Assembly (NCBI GenBank): GCA_024220525.1
Contig: JAMYWO010000114.1
Location: forward strand, 84,374-117,665
Source: Cochliopodium minus
Lineage: Eukaryota > Discosea > Himatismenida > Cochliopodiidae
DNA: 33,292 nucleotides
Direction: 5' to 3'
Positions 10,296 to 20,664 of the stretch are shown piece by piece (positions within the stretch are counted from its first letter, which is position 1; each line of letters opens with the position of its first letter). The position numbers and the translations under genes are program-made. Below the pieces are notes generated by a model, which was not told where the DNA came from, ran no database searches, and saw only the letters and a program-made list of their open reading frames with translations.

Positions 10296-12405
10296 TTAAT
10301 CATCTTCTTTTTGATTTTCATAAACATTGTTGATGCTCTGGTAAGAAACGTTATTGTTACTTTTGGATCTCATCGGAACAAGCATCTTTTTCTTCTCAGT
10401 CAAGACTTGCTTAGCGTTTTCAGCAGCACTCTTTTCTATGGACAATATAATGTTACTCATAATGTACAAGCCCATGAAAGCATACAAAATCAAGATGATT
10501 TTTTGGAACTCGCCTTTAACAGTCAAGTCTCCATAACTAATTAAAAGAGAAATTATCTTAAAAAAAAAACTAAAAATTTTTTTTTTTAAGTTTACCCAAT
10601 GGTACAAATAACAACCACAACAAAGTAAATGGAATCAATATAATCCCAGTCTTCAGTTTGGGTGAAAAGAACACCACCAAGCAAAATGAAAACAATGGTG
10701 GTAAAAATACCCATGGAAAGCTTTAATCTGGTAGGAAGATCGGAAAAGGTGGAGTACAAGCGAATACAAACGTTTGGTTTTCTTTTAGGGACCAATTGAG
10801 TACCCGCAAAACTGTCAATTTCGCTTAATTCAGGATCTTTTTCGGTAGTTTCAGGCTCGTACATTTTTTCTTCCAAGATTTTTTTATTTTTTAACTTTGC
10901 AACATATTCTTTTCTTGCGTTTCTTCTTCCGATCAAGTGTAATAAATAAAATTTGATGTACAAAAAAGCTAATGCAAAGGCAATGATCAAAATCTTGCCT
11001 CCAGCCCTTTTAACGACTATATCACCAAAACCAATGGTGGTAAGAGTAATAGTCATACTAATAAAAAAAATATTTAACATTTTCCTTACAAAAAAATTAA
11101 TAATGAGATTTACAAGTAAAGGGACTCATTGAATGTCCACTCTTCGATATATGAAAAGATGACAGATCCAATAATCACAAATAACAAAAAGAGAAAAGCA
11201 AGCAATATTACTTTGTTGTAATCATCCTGCACTTTAAACACTCCAAAGAATCTTTTTATGAAAATAATGAAAATTTAAGGCTGTTATTAAAAAAAAAAAA
11301 AATCACCTCAATTTTTTTCTGTCTATAGGAGTAAGGAGCAATGCATTTCTTTTTTTAAGTTCGTAGTTTCTAAGGGAGATACTGCAAATGGTATAAATTT
11401 TTAAAAACAAGATCCCAAACAAAAAAAGAATGATGAAAACCAATCCTACAGATGATTTGGGTTCAATATCTCCGAATCCTTTCAAATTTAAAAGAATATA
11501 TTCGTTAAAAGTTGTTATAAAAAAGAGAACTATTTACCTATAGTACACAATGTAGTAGCGGAGAAATATAATGAATCTAAAAAGCTGAGCTTTTCTGTTA
11601 TTCCAAACACTATGGTTCCAAAAACTAATGCTACAAAGAAGAAAAAAAAGCAAGCGAAGAGCCTCGATTGTGACAAGTGCTTGATCTTCTCTTTTATTGT
11701 CTGGGGCTCTCTTTCGATGCTTACTTCTTTTCCTCTCCAGTCTACTTCACTGTTTTTGTATAATTTGATGTTCCTTAATGTTTGTTTATTGTTGACATAA
11801 AATCTGTATCTCTCTTTTTTTATTTATGATTTATTATAATCAATATTAAAAATTCGATAATATTTTCATATTACGAGCAATGCTGCTTGTCATGTATGCC
11901 AAAATAAATAAAGATGTGATCGACCAAAATATGAAAAATAATCTGCTGTAAGATTTGGTTGGTGTTAATCCTCCATATCCGACAGTTGATAATGTTTCTT
12001 GTTCAAATAAATATTGAGTATTTTCAATGAAATGTACAATTCAAATATTAATTATTATAAATAAATATTCATTTGAATTTTCACCCTTTTTAATATTTTT
12101 GAGCGATATTTATTTGAATAAGTGAATTTATATTAATATATATTACTAATTAGGATAAAAGATTGTATCAATTGGGTAATTCAAGTTTCCAAAATTCTTT
12201 AGTTAAATATCAGTTTTGATATTTGTATACCTGCAGTAAAATATAATCCATCAAGATATGGCCAATCTTCCAATAATGTGAATGAAACTGATCCCATAAT
12301 TATTGTTATTACAAAGAGTGTTATACTCAAAACAATCGAATTTTTGGTGAGAATATTCTTGAAATAAAAGTAATCTAAATTATTTGAGCTTTCTTCATTC
12401 TCCAT
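10296..12405 (-). CDS. Four-pore-domain (8TM/4P) potassium channel in one polypeptide
   Basis: Exons 12405-12231, 11997-11875, 11813-11538, 11478-11307, 11251-11114, 11057-10596 and 10536-10296 give 528 aa, all phases closing. The chain is four TM-pore-TM repeats. Each first helix ends in an acidic-aromatic turn (EDWPYLDGLYF, EKLSFLDSLYF, EEWTFNESLYF, EDWDYIDSIYF) followed by a K+ selectivity filter: TLSTVGYG, TLCTIGFGD, TLTTIGFGD, ICTIGYGD. Inner helices follow each filter. There is no voltage-sensor S4. Cytosolic linkers after repeats 1 and 3 are charged (the latter EPETTEKDPELSEIDSF). The C-terminus has an amphipathic SIEKSAAENAKQVLTEKKK helix. K+ channels need four pore loops; usual proteins bring one or two, so this chain could form a pore alone. 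The start is the only ATG before TM1. Confidence 0.88.
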
Positions 12406-12756
12406 TCAAAAAGGGATTTTCAATTTTTATTTTTTTATATTTTTGAATATTTAATACTTCTTATTAAAGATCCTTAATATTTCAGCTATATATGCTTCTT
12501 TTTAAACTTTATGTGTTTCAATCTTGATCCTTAATTTTTTTTTAATTTAACATTTAATTGAAGAAATATCATTAAAGTGGAATATTCCTTTAAAATCAAA
12601 CTAAATTTTGCAAAGGAGATTTCTCTTTTGAGTTTAATTTGAAACTATATTTTAATTTTATATTGATAATCTTTTCCAACAAAGAAAATAAAAAAAAAAG
12701 GTAATTTGCCAATCCTTATTGTGATAATTAACTCAATATTTTTTAGTTGGCTTATC
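12406..12756. promoter_or_regulatory. Intergenic, divergent promoter region
   Basis: This 351-bp AT-rich spacer separates the divergent four-pore channel and membrane oxygenase genes. It holds A- and T-runs but no open frame or RNA structure that I can support. The frame of the right-hand gene stays open back to about 12706 with a hydrophobic segment (LPILIVIINSIFF), so an upstream exon or non-ATG start cannot be excluded. Confidence 0.4.
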
Positions 12757-14965
12757 ATGTATAAACCAAATTTATTGGAAAGAAATAAATCAGAAGCATT
12801 TTATTTGTTCATATTTGCATTTTTCATTTGTAATCAATTCATATGGGGATTCTCATGGTTAACATTTGTTTTGCTTTTGGCGATATTTTTGTCTTCAATT
12901 TTATACTTTCAATGGTCGATTTTCCAAGATGGAGTGATGAAACAAAGAATTACAAAAAAATTTTTGATAGTGCGTACAGATACACCAAAATCCCTTGAAA
13001 TTTCTGAGAGAGTAGAGAAAGATGCAATAAATAGAGGAATAACACCAACATTATTAACAACCCAAACATTTGATCCATTTTCAATGTTATATCAAGCAAC
13101 AGCGATTGTATATGTAATTGATGATTCATACGTGCCAAAAGAAGATGCATTGTTCACATTTTTCCACAATGAAGTGAGCCAGAGACAAAGGGAATCCGCA
13201 CTTTATGGATTTAAAGAAAACATAGTATATACAAAGGAGGGTAAAAAAAAATTAAAAATTCAGTGATTTCAAACAAAATAAAAAATAATCGAAAAATATA
13301 AAATAATTAAAAAGGATGCAGAAGAAATTCATTTTTGAGAGTGAAATACAGTGTCATATCGATCCAAAGCGATAAATATACATATGATACAAATGTAGTT
13401 CCATGGAATTCAAAGGATACAGAGATCCCAATATCTTATGCAGTAGATGTATACATGAAAGAATGCAATTCCTTTCAAGTAGCGGAGAGAAGCACCAACA
13501 CGGAAAAACTCGAGGATTGGATGAAAAATTATTGGAATAAGTTCATCAGCTCTGTTGTCCTCACTCCGAACGATCCCATCTTAAAAGAGGAAAAACTTCT
13601 TGGTTGGGATCACTTCATCAGTTGGTTCTTTGCTTGTCCTTGTTGCAGTCAGATAGAGATAGAGAAAACTAGATTCAGACCTTCCAAGTTTAGAACTTCT
13701 TACCTCGGGATGGTACTCCTTGCTATATATGAGAAAACCTTCACAAAGATCTTTCTCAAGAACCAGTACAAGACACTTAAACTTTGGACTATTCCTAAGT
13801 ACATCAATCAATTCTATACTGATGTAGTTCTTTCCATCTCTCCTCTTTTCACTAAAAGACCCGAGATTTCCAATGAGAAATCTCCTTCCTCACCTACAAC
13901 TGTCCCCACTGAAGATATTCCCAAAGAGGAGGTAGTTGATGTTCCTTACAAGAACATTTTTGGTGATATGGAGTTGTTGGACATTTTTGGTAAGATTGGA
14001 AAAGATGACTACATTGAAAATATACTCGTCAAAAAAACAACCACTGATTTGGTCATTAATAAGAGCTTTTTCTACTCTTACAAACCTTTCATCTCTTATC
14101 CCCATCATTTTGTTTTTGAGTTTGTTTTGATAAATTGGAGAGAAGGTGACTCCATCCTCACAATCGAACATCCCATCACCAAAATAAATACTTTTTATCA
14201 AGTTAAGGATGAAAAATGGAGAAACTTCCTCAACAATTTGAAGCCTGGACAATCTGTTGACAATGAGTTTCTTTCTCAGTTCACCGAGAAAGAACAACAA
14301 TTTTTTGTTGCTTCTAGATTGGTTGTCCCTAAAAACTATGAAGAGTTGGAGAAAGAAAAATTTGATTTGAAAACAAAGACAACTTATGATGATCTTATCC
14401 AGAAAGGATATACTCTCATTGAGAATCTTCTCGATCCTATTCTTTTGTCTTCCCTCTCTAAGTACAATTCTGCCATCTTTGAACATTTTGGTGGAATGGA
14501 CAAACCCGGAAAGTGGAAAACTTATAATGATGAAAATGTCGGGAGATATTATCAATATACTTTGACTGATTTTGTTTCAAAATTGATCAAAAAGAACATT
14601 TCAAACTCTTCTCTAACCCTCAACATTTATATCAGAGAAGGAGATGTAAAAAATAATTTATTCTTTTTCTTTATTTTTAAAAATAAGCGGAATTTTTTAA
14701 TTAGGGTTTTGAACCTCATGTTGATTCCTCTCCTCCTTTTGATATCACTTTGGACATTGTCACTGATCATAGAGGTAAAGGTGAAAGACCTATTTACATA
14801 GTCAAAGGTACTCATGATCAATGGGTTCCTCCTATCGAAAAATTTTCCCTTCATCTTGGACAAAGTGCATTGTTTATTGGTTCTCAATTACTTCATTATG
14901 GAGGCTCCCTTGAGAAAGGAAGTTACCACAATGTTACCTTATTTACCTATCAATATATTGATTAA
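12757..14965 (+). CDS. Membrane-anchored protein with C-terminal 2OG-oxygenase-like domain
   Basis: Exons 12757-13240, 13315-14645 and 14705-14965 give 691 aa. Two N-terminal hydrophobic spans (about residues 13-50, with FYLFIFAFFICNQFIWGFSW) anchor it. A middle region of unknown fold contains a CPCC pair. From about residue 530 a double-stranded beta-helix oxygenase pattern appears: GYTLIENLLDP opening helix, RYYQYTLTDF, LTLNIYIREGDGFEPHVD with a candidate H-x-D iron pair, and SQLLHYGG with a candidate distal His. Where prolyl hydroxylases carry the 2OG-binding Arg or Lys, the sequence reads GSYHNVTLFTY, with no clear basic residue, so activity is uncertain. I chose the first in-frame ATG; the frame is open further upstream. 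I do not recognise a closer family. Membrane topology suggests a secretory-pathway protein. Confidence 0.65.
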
Positions 14966-15087
14966 ATTAATTAAAGTTGAGTATACTTTCATATACTATT
15001 TCATCTTAAAAAGACCAAAATATGATGATTGGAATGATAAACTTTTTAAAAAAAAAAAAAAATAGTGTTTTTAAAATATAACGAATA

Positions 15088-15645
15088 ATGAGACCTATTA
15101 GAGCAGACTTTGGACTTTGGGGTGGAAAAGTATTTAAATCAGGACATCATGTTTCATGGTCCAAGAAGAAGTAAAAAAAAAAAATCATCAATATTTGTTT
15201 AACATACCTTATATTTAAATAATATAACCTATATATGAATCTCAAATATATCTTGAAATATTCCAATAAATTAAATTCTCAATATTCTCTTTCCCCATAA
15301 AGAACCAAACGTAAATTCTTTCCCAATCTTCAAAAAAAGACATTCTTCAGTGATTTATTGGGAAAATCATTCAGAATCGCTGTAACTACCAATGTCCTCA
15401 GATGTATGGATAAAAAAGGAGGCTTTGATAATTATCTCTTATTGACAAAAACTAAAGACATCGATTCTGCTTTTGGATCAGATCTTAAAAGGCAACTCAA
15501 AAAAGCTTATGAAGATAGAGAAAAGAAAAAATTTGTTGTAAGAGATTATGCAGCAAGACATGTCCCTATTAAAATAAAGGGAGATTTCAAAGATATCAAG
15601 ATTACTCCAGCTGTAATCCAAACACCTATTGTTGAACAAAATTAA
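15088..15645 (+). CDS. mrpl28: Mitochondrial large-subunit ribosomal protein bL28m
   Basis: Exons 15088-15170 and 15303-15645 give 141 aa. The first exon encodes MRPIRADFGLWGGKVFKSGH, matching the GxxGGK and xxFGNxVS opening of bL28. The second encodes TKRKFFPNLQKK, then IAVTTNVLRCMDKKGGFDNY, the core of mitochondrial L28, which binds 23S-type rRNA in the large subunit. The basic C-terminal tail (KLAYEDR-like, then VRDYAARHV) extends past the bacterial length (about 78 aa), as is usual for bL28m. The N-terminus is basic and free of acid for its first residues, compatible with mitochondrial targeting. It lies 122 bp downstream of the membrane oxygenase gene on the same strand. Confidence 0.8.
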
Positions 15646-15938
15646 ATTAATTTCATAATCAATCATTATATTTAATCAATCATTATATTTTATTCATCCA
15701 TCGATGCATCAATTCATTATTATTTGAGATAATCCTCAACTTTTGAGTATACTCTTTTTCTTTCTCTGAAATTCTATCTTGGTATTAATTTTTTCAAAGA
15801 GAACTCAATCATAATCTCTTGAACAAAAGATTCAAGATATACTTTTGCTCGTTTCAGGAAATTAAAAGATCCATATTTATTGAAAAAAAAATAAAATTGT
15901 ATTGGATATCTATATCAAAATAGGATAATCAAAATAAT

Positions 15939-18391
15939 ATGAAAGGTAATAAAAGATCCAATTTATTTTCAAACATTAAATCTCACACTCCAAAAAAATC
16001 TCCAAATTTTCATAATTTTTTAATTTCCTTTTTTAGAGGACAAAAAAATGGTGGAGAATTCTGCTTATGAGGGTTTCTCTGTCAATCATGCTTATTTTTG
16101 TGGAACATTTTATCTCAAAAACGCTCAACAAATTGAGAATTATAGTCAAAGTATAAAGGCAACTGTGCCACTTAAAAAGCATAAGCAAATATACAAGAAA
16201 TCAATCAATGCAACAGATCTTGAACAATTATTAGAACCAGAATTTTTGAAGAATATGGATATAGTGGACATATGCTGTGGCTCAAATAGTTATACTGCAT
16301 TGACAGGTAAGAATATTAATAAGAAACCAAATAAATTGATAGCTATTCAATAAAAACTATAAAATTGAAAATTTACCTTTATGGAAACAAAAATATCTAT
16401 TACGCATAGTGTTAAATTCATATATTTTCTTTAAATTGTTTGATTGATCAAAAATAATAAAGGAGATGGATATGTATTCACTAATGGACCAGAAGAATTG
16501 AATTTCACATGTTTGGGAAGAGAAAATAAAACAGATAAATCAAACAAATTGACGATCAAAGGAGCGAATATCTGCGCATCAGGGCCATTCCACACATTGG
16601 TAGGAACAGATGAAAATAAAATCTATTCATGGGGATATAACATCAATTGTTCCACATTAGGGATCAATGGTAATGAAGTAAGAAAAAATGCCTCCTCTGG
16701 CAATTACGCACGTGTAGGACAACTTGGGAGAGAGAATCAGAAGAACGCAGCGGTGCTTGGAGAGGTTCCCGTTAAATTAGACGGTGATATTGTAGGTTTG
16801 GCTTGTGGCGCTTCTTTTTCGGTTGCTTTAACAAACAAAGGAACTCTTTACACTTGGGGATTGAACGATGAAAATTGTGTAAAATTTTTTTTAAAAAAAA
16901 AAATTAAAACATTCAAGAGGAATTATATGGAAATAGTAGTTCTAACTTGAATTATAAGTGATTTTTTGTAGATTATGAAACAAAAGAATTTATAAAAAAG
17001 TTGAAAAAAAAATTAGTTTAAAATAAATATCATGTAAATGAACTTGGTTATATCCAGATCGTGGATTAATATGAAAAATTTAAATGAACAATTAATTTTA
17101 ATAAAATAAAAAAAAAAAAAGTTGGCAAGAGAAGAAAACCCACAAACACCACTCCCAGTGTCATCAAGCTTCTTTAACAACAAAATCTTGAAAGTAGCAT
17201 GTGGATCCCATCACGTATTGGCCAAAACAGAGGGAACTGTATATGGTTGGGGATGGAACAGTCACTCACAAACGGGTATACCTCAAACAGGCAATCAAAT
17301 GGTCGTCACCAAGCCTACCATCATTGAGAAGCTGTCCAATAGAAGAGTTAGAGATATTTCTGCTGGAAATTGTCATTCAGTGGCCTCTACTGCTTCTGGT
17401 AGAATCATTACTTGGGGAAGTAATGACTTTGGAGGTAATTTTCTATCATTTTAATTTTTTATTTTTTTTTTTAAATTATTACAATTTTTTCTTTTATTTA
17501 ATTAAAATTTTAAAACGAACAATTCATTTTTTAAAAGAGCTTGGACGTAACAACAGTGATAACTTGCCTCACTCTGTGAAACTGAAAAATAGAGCACTAA
17601 ATTGTGTATGTGGCGAGTCCACTAGCGCGGCGGTTTGTGAAGACGGAAGCGTGTGGACATGGGGAAGGCTCGCAGGAGAGGAGTTTGCCGAAAATGCTTA
17701 CGCACCTAGAAGACTCAAAAACAACTATTTCGTCACCAAAGCAGAAGTGGGAAGCACTCATTGGGTTTTTATGGTCAATGATGTCCTCACCAAGGCTCTT
17801 CAATTTTACAGTGAAAATTTTTATACTGTCACTGATTTTCCCAAAGAAATTTATCAGCACATTGATCCCGTCAATTTAAGGATTATCCAAGAGAGAGTTC
17901 TTAAGGAGGCTTTCAGTGAGAACAACAAACTTCCGATGATCGAATTAGACAAGGGGTTTCTAAGTTTTGGCTGGCAGACTTCGACTGCTTCGCAGGTTAT
18001 CAACGTGAGCAATCCTACAAGTAAGACTCTTCACATTACTGTCAACATTCCAAAAGATCTTCCCCACAGTTATTCTATTTATTGTCCTCCTGAAATCGAA
18101 ATCAAAGCAAAGACAAAAGTTCCCGTTCCTTTCACTCTTAATCGTAAGGCTCCTCGTCCTCCTGAGATCAAGGATGATTTCATTCGTTTAATTTCTATCG
18201 TTTCTTATCAGGGAAAGAAACCTTCTTTGGGAAAGAAGATGAAGTCTCTCAAGTTTTACTTTCAGTTTTCCATCTCGGAGAATCCTTCTGAGGTTGGCAA
18301 GTTCAGGCCTAGAAATAAACTCGAGAGTACAAGTTTGGTGTCTCAAGCTACCGACTTATCTTCTGATCTCTCTGATGATGAAGATAAATAA
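15939..18391 (+). CDS. RCC1-repeat propeller protein with C-terminal ASH/MSP-like domain
   Basis: Exons 15939-15945, 16037-16306, 16463-16878, 17122-17434 and 17538-18391 give 619 aa. The 7-nt first exon (ATG AAA G) is optional, because an ATG at 16048 is also in frame. RCC1-type blades recur as DICCGSNSYTALT, ICASGPFHTLVGTDENKIYSWG, LACGASFSVALTNKGTLYTW, VACGSHHVLAKTEGTVYGW, ISAGNCHSVASTASGRIITW and CVCGESTSAAVCEDGSVWTW, i.e. six or seven blades. After a helical linker, residues from about 480 (GFLSFGW, QVINVSNPTSKTLHITV, EIEIKAKTKVPVPF) look like an ASH/MSP/PapD-like beta-sandwich. The C-terminus is acidic (SSDLSDDEDK). RCC1 proteins act in small-GTPase exchange or as scaffolds; no GTPase can be named here. 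Confidence 0.8.
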
Positions 18392-18695
18392 ATTTTTTTT
18401 AATTTTGAAAATTAACTTTTTTTTTTAATTGTATAAATATTTTGTGTGGGCTTTCTAATATTTTAAATTTTTGAAAGTAATCAGTTGTTTAAGACGTCTT
18501 TTGTTTAATAAAAAGCCTCGTATCTTTTAACCTCGTTTTAGTATTACATCTTTTATTCATTTTCAAAATTTTTTTCTAAAGAAAAAGTCACTAAAGAAAA
18601 AAGTTACAAAAAAGCCTTCAAGATTAATAGTTCTTTCCTTTAAAATTTCTTCTAAATTTTTCAAATTCTGAGAAAAAAAAAAAATTGATTCAAAT
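18392..18695. other. Intergenic spacer without recognisable gene
   Basis: This 304-bp spacer between the RCC1-repeat gene and the RPA70N-like gene is AT-rich with A/T runs. I see no open frame, tRNA-like fold or repeat in it. It presumably holds the 3' UTR of the left gene and the promoter of the right gene. Confidence 0.5.
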
Positions 18696-19290
18696 ATGGA
18701 TCCACCCACAAAATTGACAAGTAAATTTTATTTTATTGTTTTCCATCTAATGAAAATGATTGAAAAATTCAAAAAGAAAATGCTATTGAAGATATTTTCG
18801 GAAATGGTATCTTTATTGAAGGACCTATCCTCCAGATTTTATCCTTTACCAAATTAACGCAGAATATAAATAATAATTATGATCCTCAAGGACAAAACAC
18901 AACCAAAGAAAAATATAAGTAAAATTTTTTATGTCAAAATTATGCATATCTTTGGTTATATCTATAATCAAACAACTAGGAAGAAGATAGATTAATTTTT
19001 ATTAAAAATATATATTGTGAAAGTTTTAAAAATTAAATACTTTTTGAATAAAGGTTTGACCNNNNNNNNNNNNNNNNNNNNNNNNNNNNNNNNNNNNNNN
19101 NNNNNNNNNNNNNNNNNNNNNNNNNNNNNNNNNNNNNNNNNNNNNNNNNNNNNNNNNNNNNAGAATAGATCATTACTTGATTAATAAAATTGGGGAGCGG
19201 GGAATAATGATAATAATTAAAATGACAAACCATGAAAAACTAGAAAAGAAAATTGGAGATCCAATTAATCTTTGGGAGTCACTTAAATAA
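18696..19290 (+). CDS. Stand-alone RPA70 N-terminal-domain (RPA70N) protein, interrupted by assembly gap
   Basis: Exon 1 (18696-18720) joins an exon from about 18772 to 18918, encoding MDPPTKLTKNAIEDIFGNG and EGPILQILSFTKL. This matches the opening of replication protein A large subunit (RPA1: ..GAI..I....KPILQVINI..I). A donor at 18919 and an acceptor before 19054 lead into a 100-N gap. After the gap the frame reads GERGIMIIIKM, then KIGDPINLWESLK and stop, matching the end of the RPA70N OB-fold (RRVVILMELEVL...KIGNPV). RPA1 normally continues for about 450 residues with three DNA-binding OB-folds. Here the frame stops, leaving only the protein-interaction domain. I found no donor that would extend it. 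The middle is missing, so the join is inferred. Confidence 0.55.
19062..19161. other. Assembly gap (100 N)
   Basis: Exactly 100 N bases, the conventional placeholder for a gap of unknown size. It falls inside the RPA70N-like gene, just after a new exon begins. Confidence 0.95.
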
Positions 19291-19385
19291 ATTTATCACA
19301 GTGTTTTTTCTTTTTAAATTTTGATTCAAATGAAAAAAAAAAAATCAAAAGAATTTCAAATAAAAATTTAAAAAAAAAAAAAAAA

Positions 19386-20389
19386 ATGGGACAACAAAAT
19401 ACAACCCAATCTGATTTTCAATTGCATCATGAATGTTCCCTGAAATCACCTAACTTCAATCTCATCAAATCTCTTGTTTCCAAAAACTATGATCTGAATA
19501 AATACAACAAAGATGGTTTAACATGCTTGAATCTAGCAGTGAACAAAAATGCAAATTTTATAGTTAATCAATTTTGAATTTTTATTTGATCGATTCAAAA
19601 GTAAATAAAAGAATGGATCAATATCAATCAACATATACAATGATAATATGATCATATTCAATCAATGATCAATTTATATACTACATATGTTGAAATATAA
19701 AAATTGATCCAAATTATATTGCGCATATTAAATTCTTACAAAAAAAATTTCAATATTGGATGAATCAAAAAAAAAAAAAAAAAAGATTTAAATCTGAAAT
19801 CATTTATTGCATAGTTGTTAGAATTGCTTTTAGAAAAGGGAGCTGACCCCAATTTAGAAACAAAGGGAGGCAAGACCAATTTACATCTCTCCTTGGAAAT
19901 CAACAGTAAAGAACTTGTCATCTTCTTCTTAATGAAAGTGGATGACCCTTACCAGTTGACTAATTTTCTTTTAGTAGGATTTTTATTAAAAATTTAAAAT
20001 CAATTTTTGTTAACAAAAATATTAGTATCACACAGTGTTTGAAATGTACGAGTATGAATTGATAGTCAATGACTGTGGAGTGCTTTTTAAAGATTACCAA
20101 TCACAGAAACTGTGGAACATTGAAAACCACAAATCATTTCCCGAGTATTTCAAGAAAAATGTCTTCATTATGCATCTTTATTTGAATAGAATAAAGTAAT
20201 TTTTTTTAAAAACAACTAATTATCTTTTAAAAATGTTTTTTCCACAGATTGAAAATCCCAAAGCCCATCATTAGTTTCATTTTAAATTGTTTGATTGATT
20301 ATAAAAAACCTGATCTTCAAAAAATCAATTCTGAAAGAAAGAGAAAAGAATTCTCTCTCAAGGCCCCAAAATTAGTGTATTGTGATTAA
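19386..20389 (+). CDS. Ankyrin-repeat protein with helical C-terminus
   Basis: Exons 19386-19562, 19815-19973, 20026-20195 and 20248-20389 give 215 aa, phases closing. The start ATG follows a 15-A run. About three ankyrin repeats are visible: FNLIKSLVSKNYDLNKYNKD with GLTCLNLAVNKNAN, then LLELLLEKGADPNLETKGG with KTNLHLSLEINSKEL, and a degenerate VIFFLMKVDDPYQL. Residues from about 113 are non-ankyrin (YHTVFEMYEYELIVND, then KNVFIMHLYLNRIKLKIPK) and helical. This could be a small SOCS-box-like or other interaction segment, but I see no clear signature. No enzymatic motif. Its role is presumably protein binding. Confidence 0.7.
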
Positions 20390-20664
20390 ACATCTGTTTT
20401 CTTCAATAAAATTAGAATATTTATTTTTATTTATCCCCTTCCTCAAATTATTATTATATTTATTTCAATTCAAATAATTTCCCAAATCAAATCTAATTTT
20501 TGAATGAATTTCAATTCACAATGATGAAACAAATATTATAGACATTTTCAATCATAACCTATTATGATGATAAATTTAATTTCTGATATAATTTATTTTT
20601 TTTCCTTGAGTAAGTTTTAATACACTAAAAATTTCTTTTTTTTAATTCAAAAAACAAAAAAAAT
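20390..20664. other. Convergent intergenic spacer
   Basis: 275 bp of AT-rich sequence between the ankyrin gene (+) and the PH-domain gene (-). It holds no open frame or RNA I can support, and presumably both 3' ends. Confidence 0.5.

Noticed and set aside
12190-12230. Read-through of exon 1 of the channel as a short separate protein
   Set aside because: The extra residues are intronic. Splicing at GTATAC restores the TLSTVGYG filter in phase.
13581-14887. Minus-strand frames opposite the membrane oxygenase gene
   Set aside because: Shadows of a 1331-nt plus-strand coding exon; no motif and biased composition.
19033-19233. A minus-strand frame running through the N gap
   Set aside because: It exists only because unknown bases are read as open. 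The plus strand fits the RPA70N end better.
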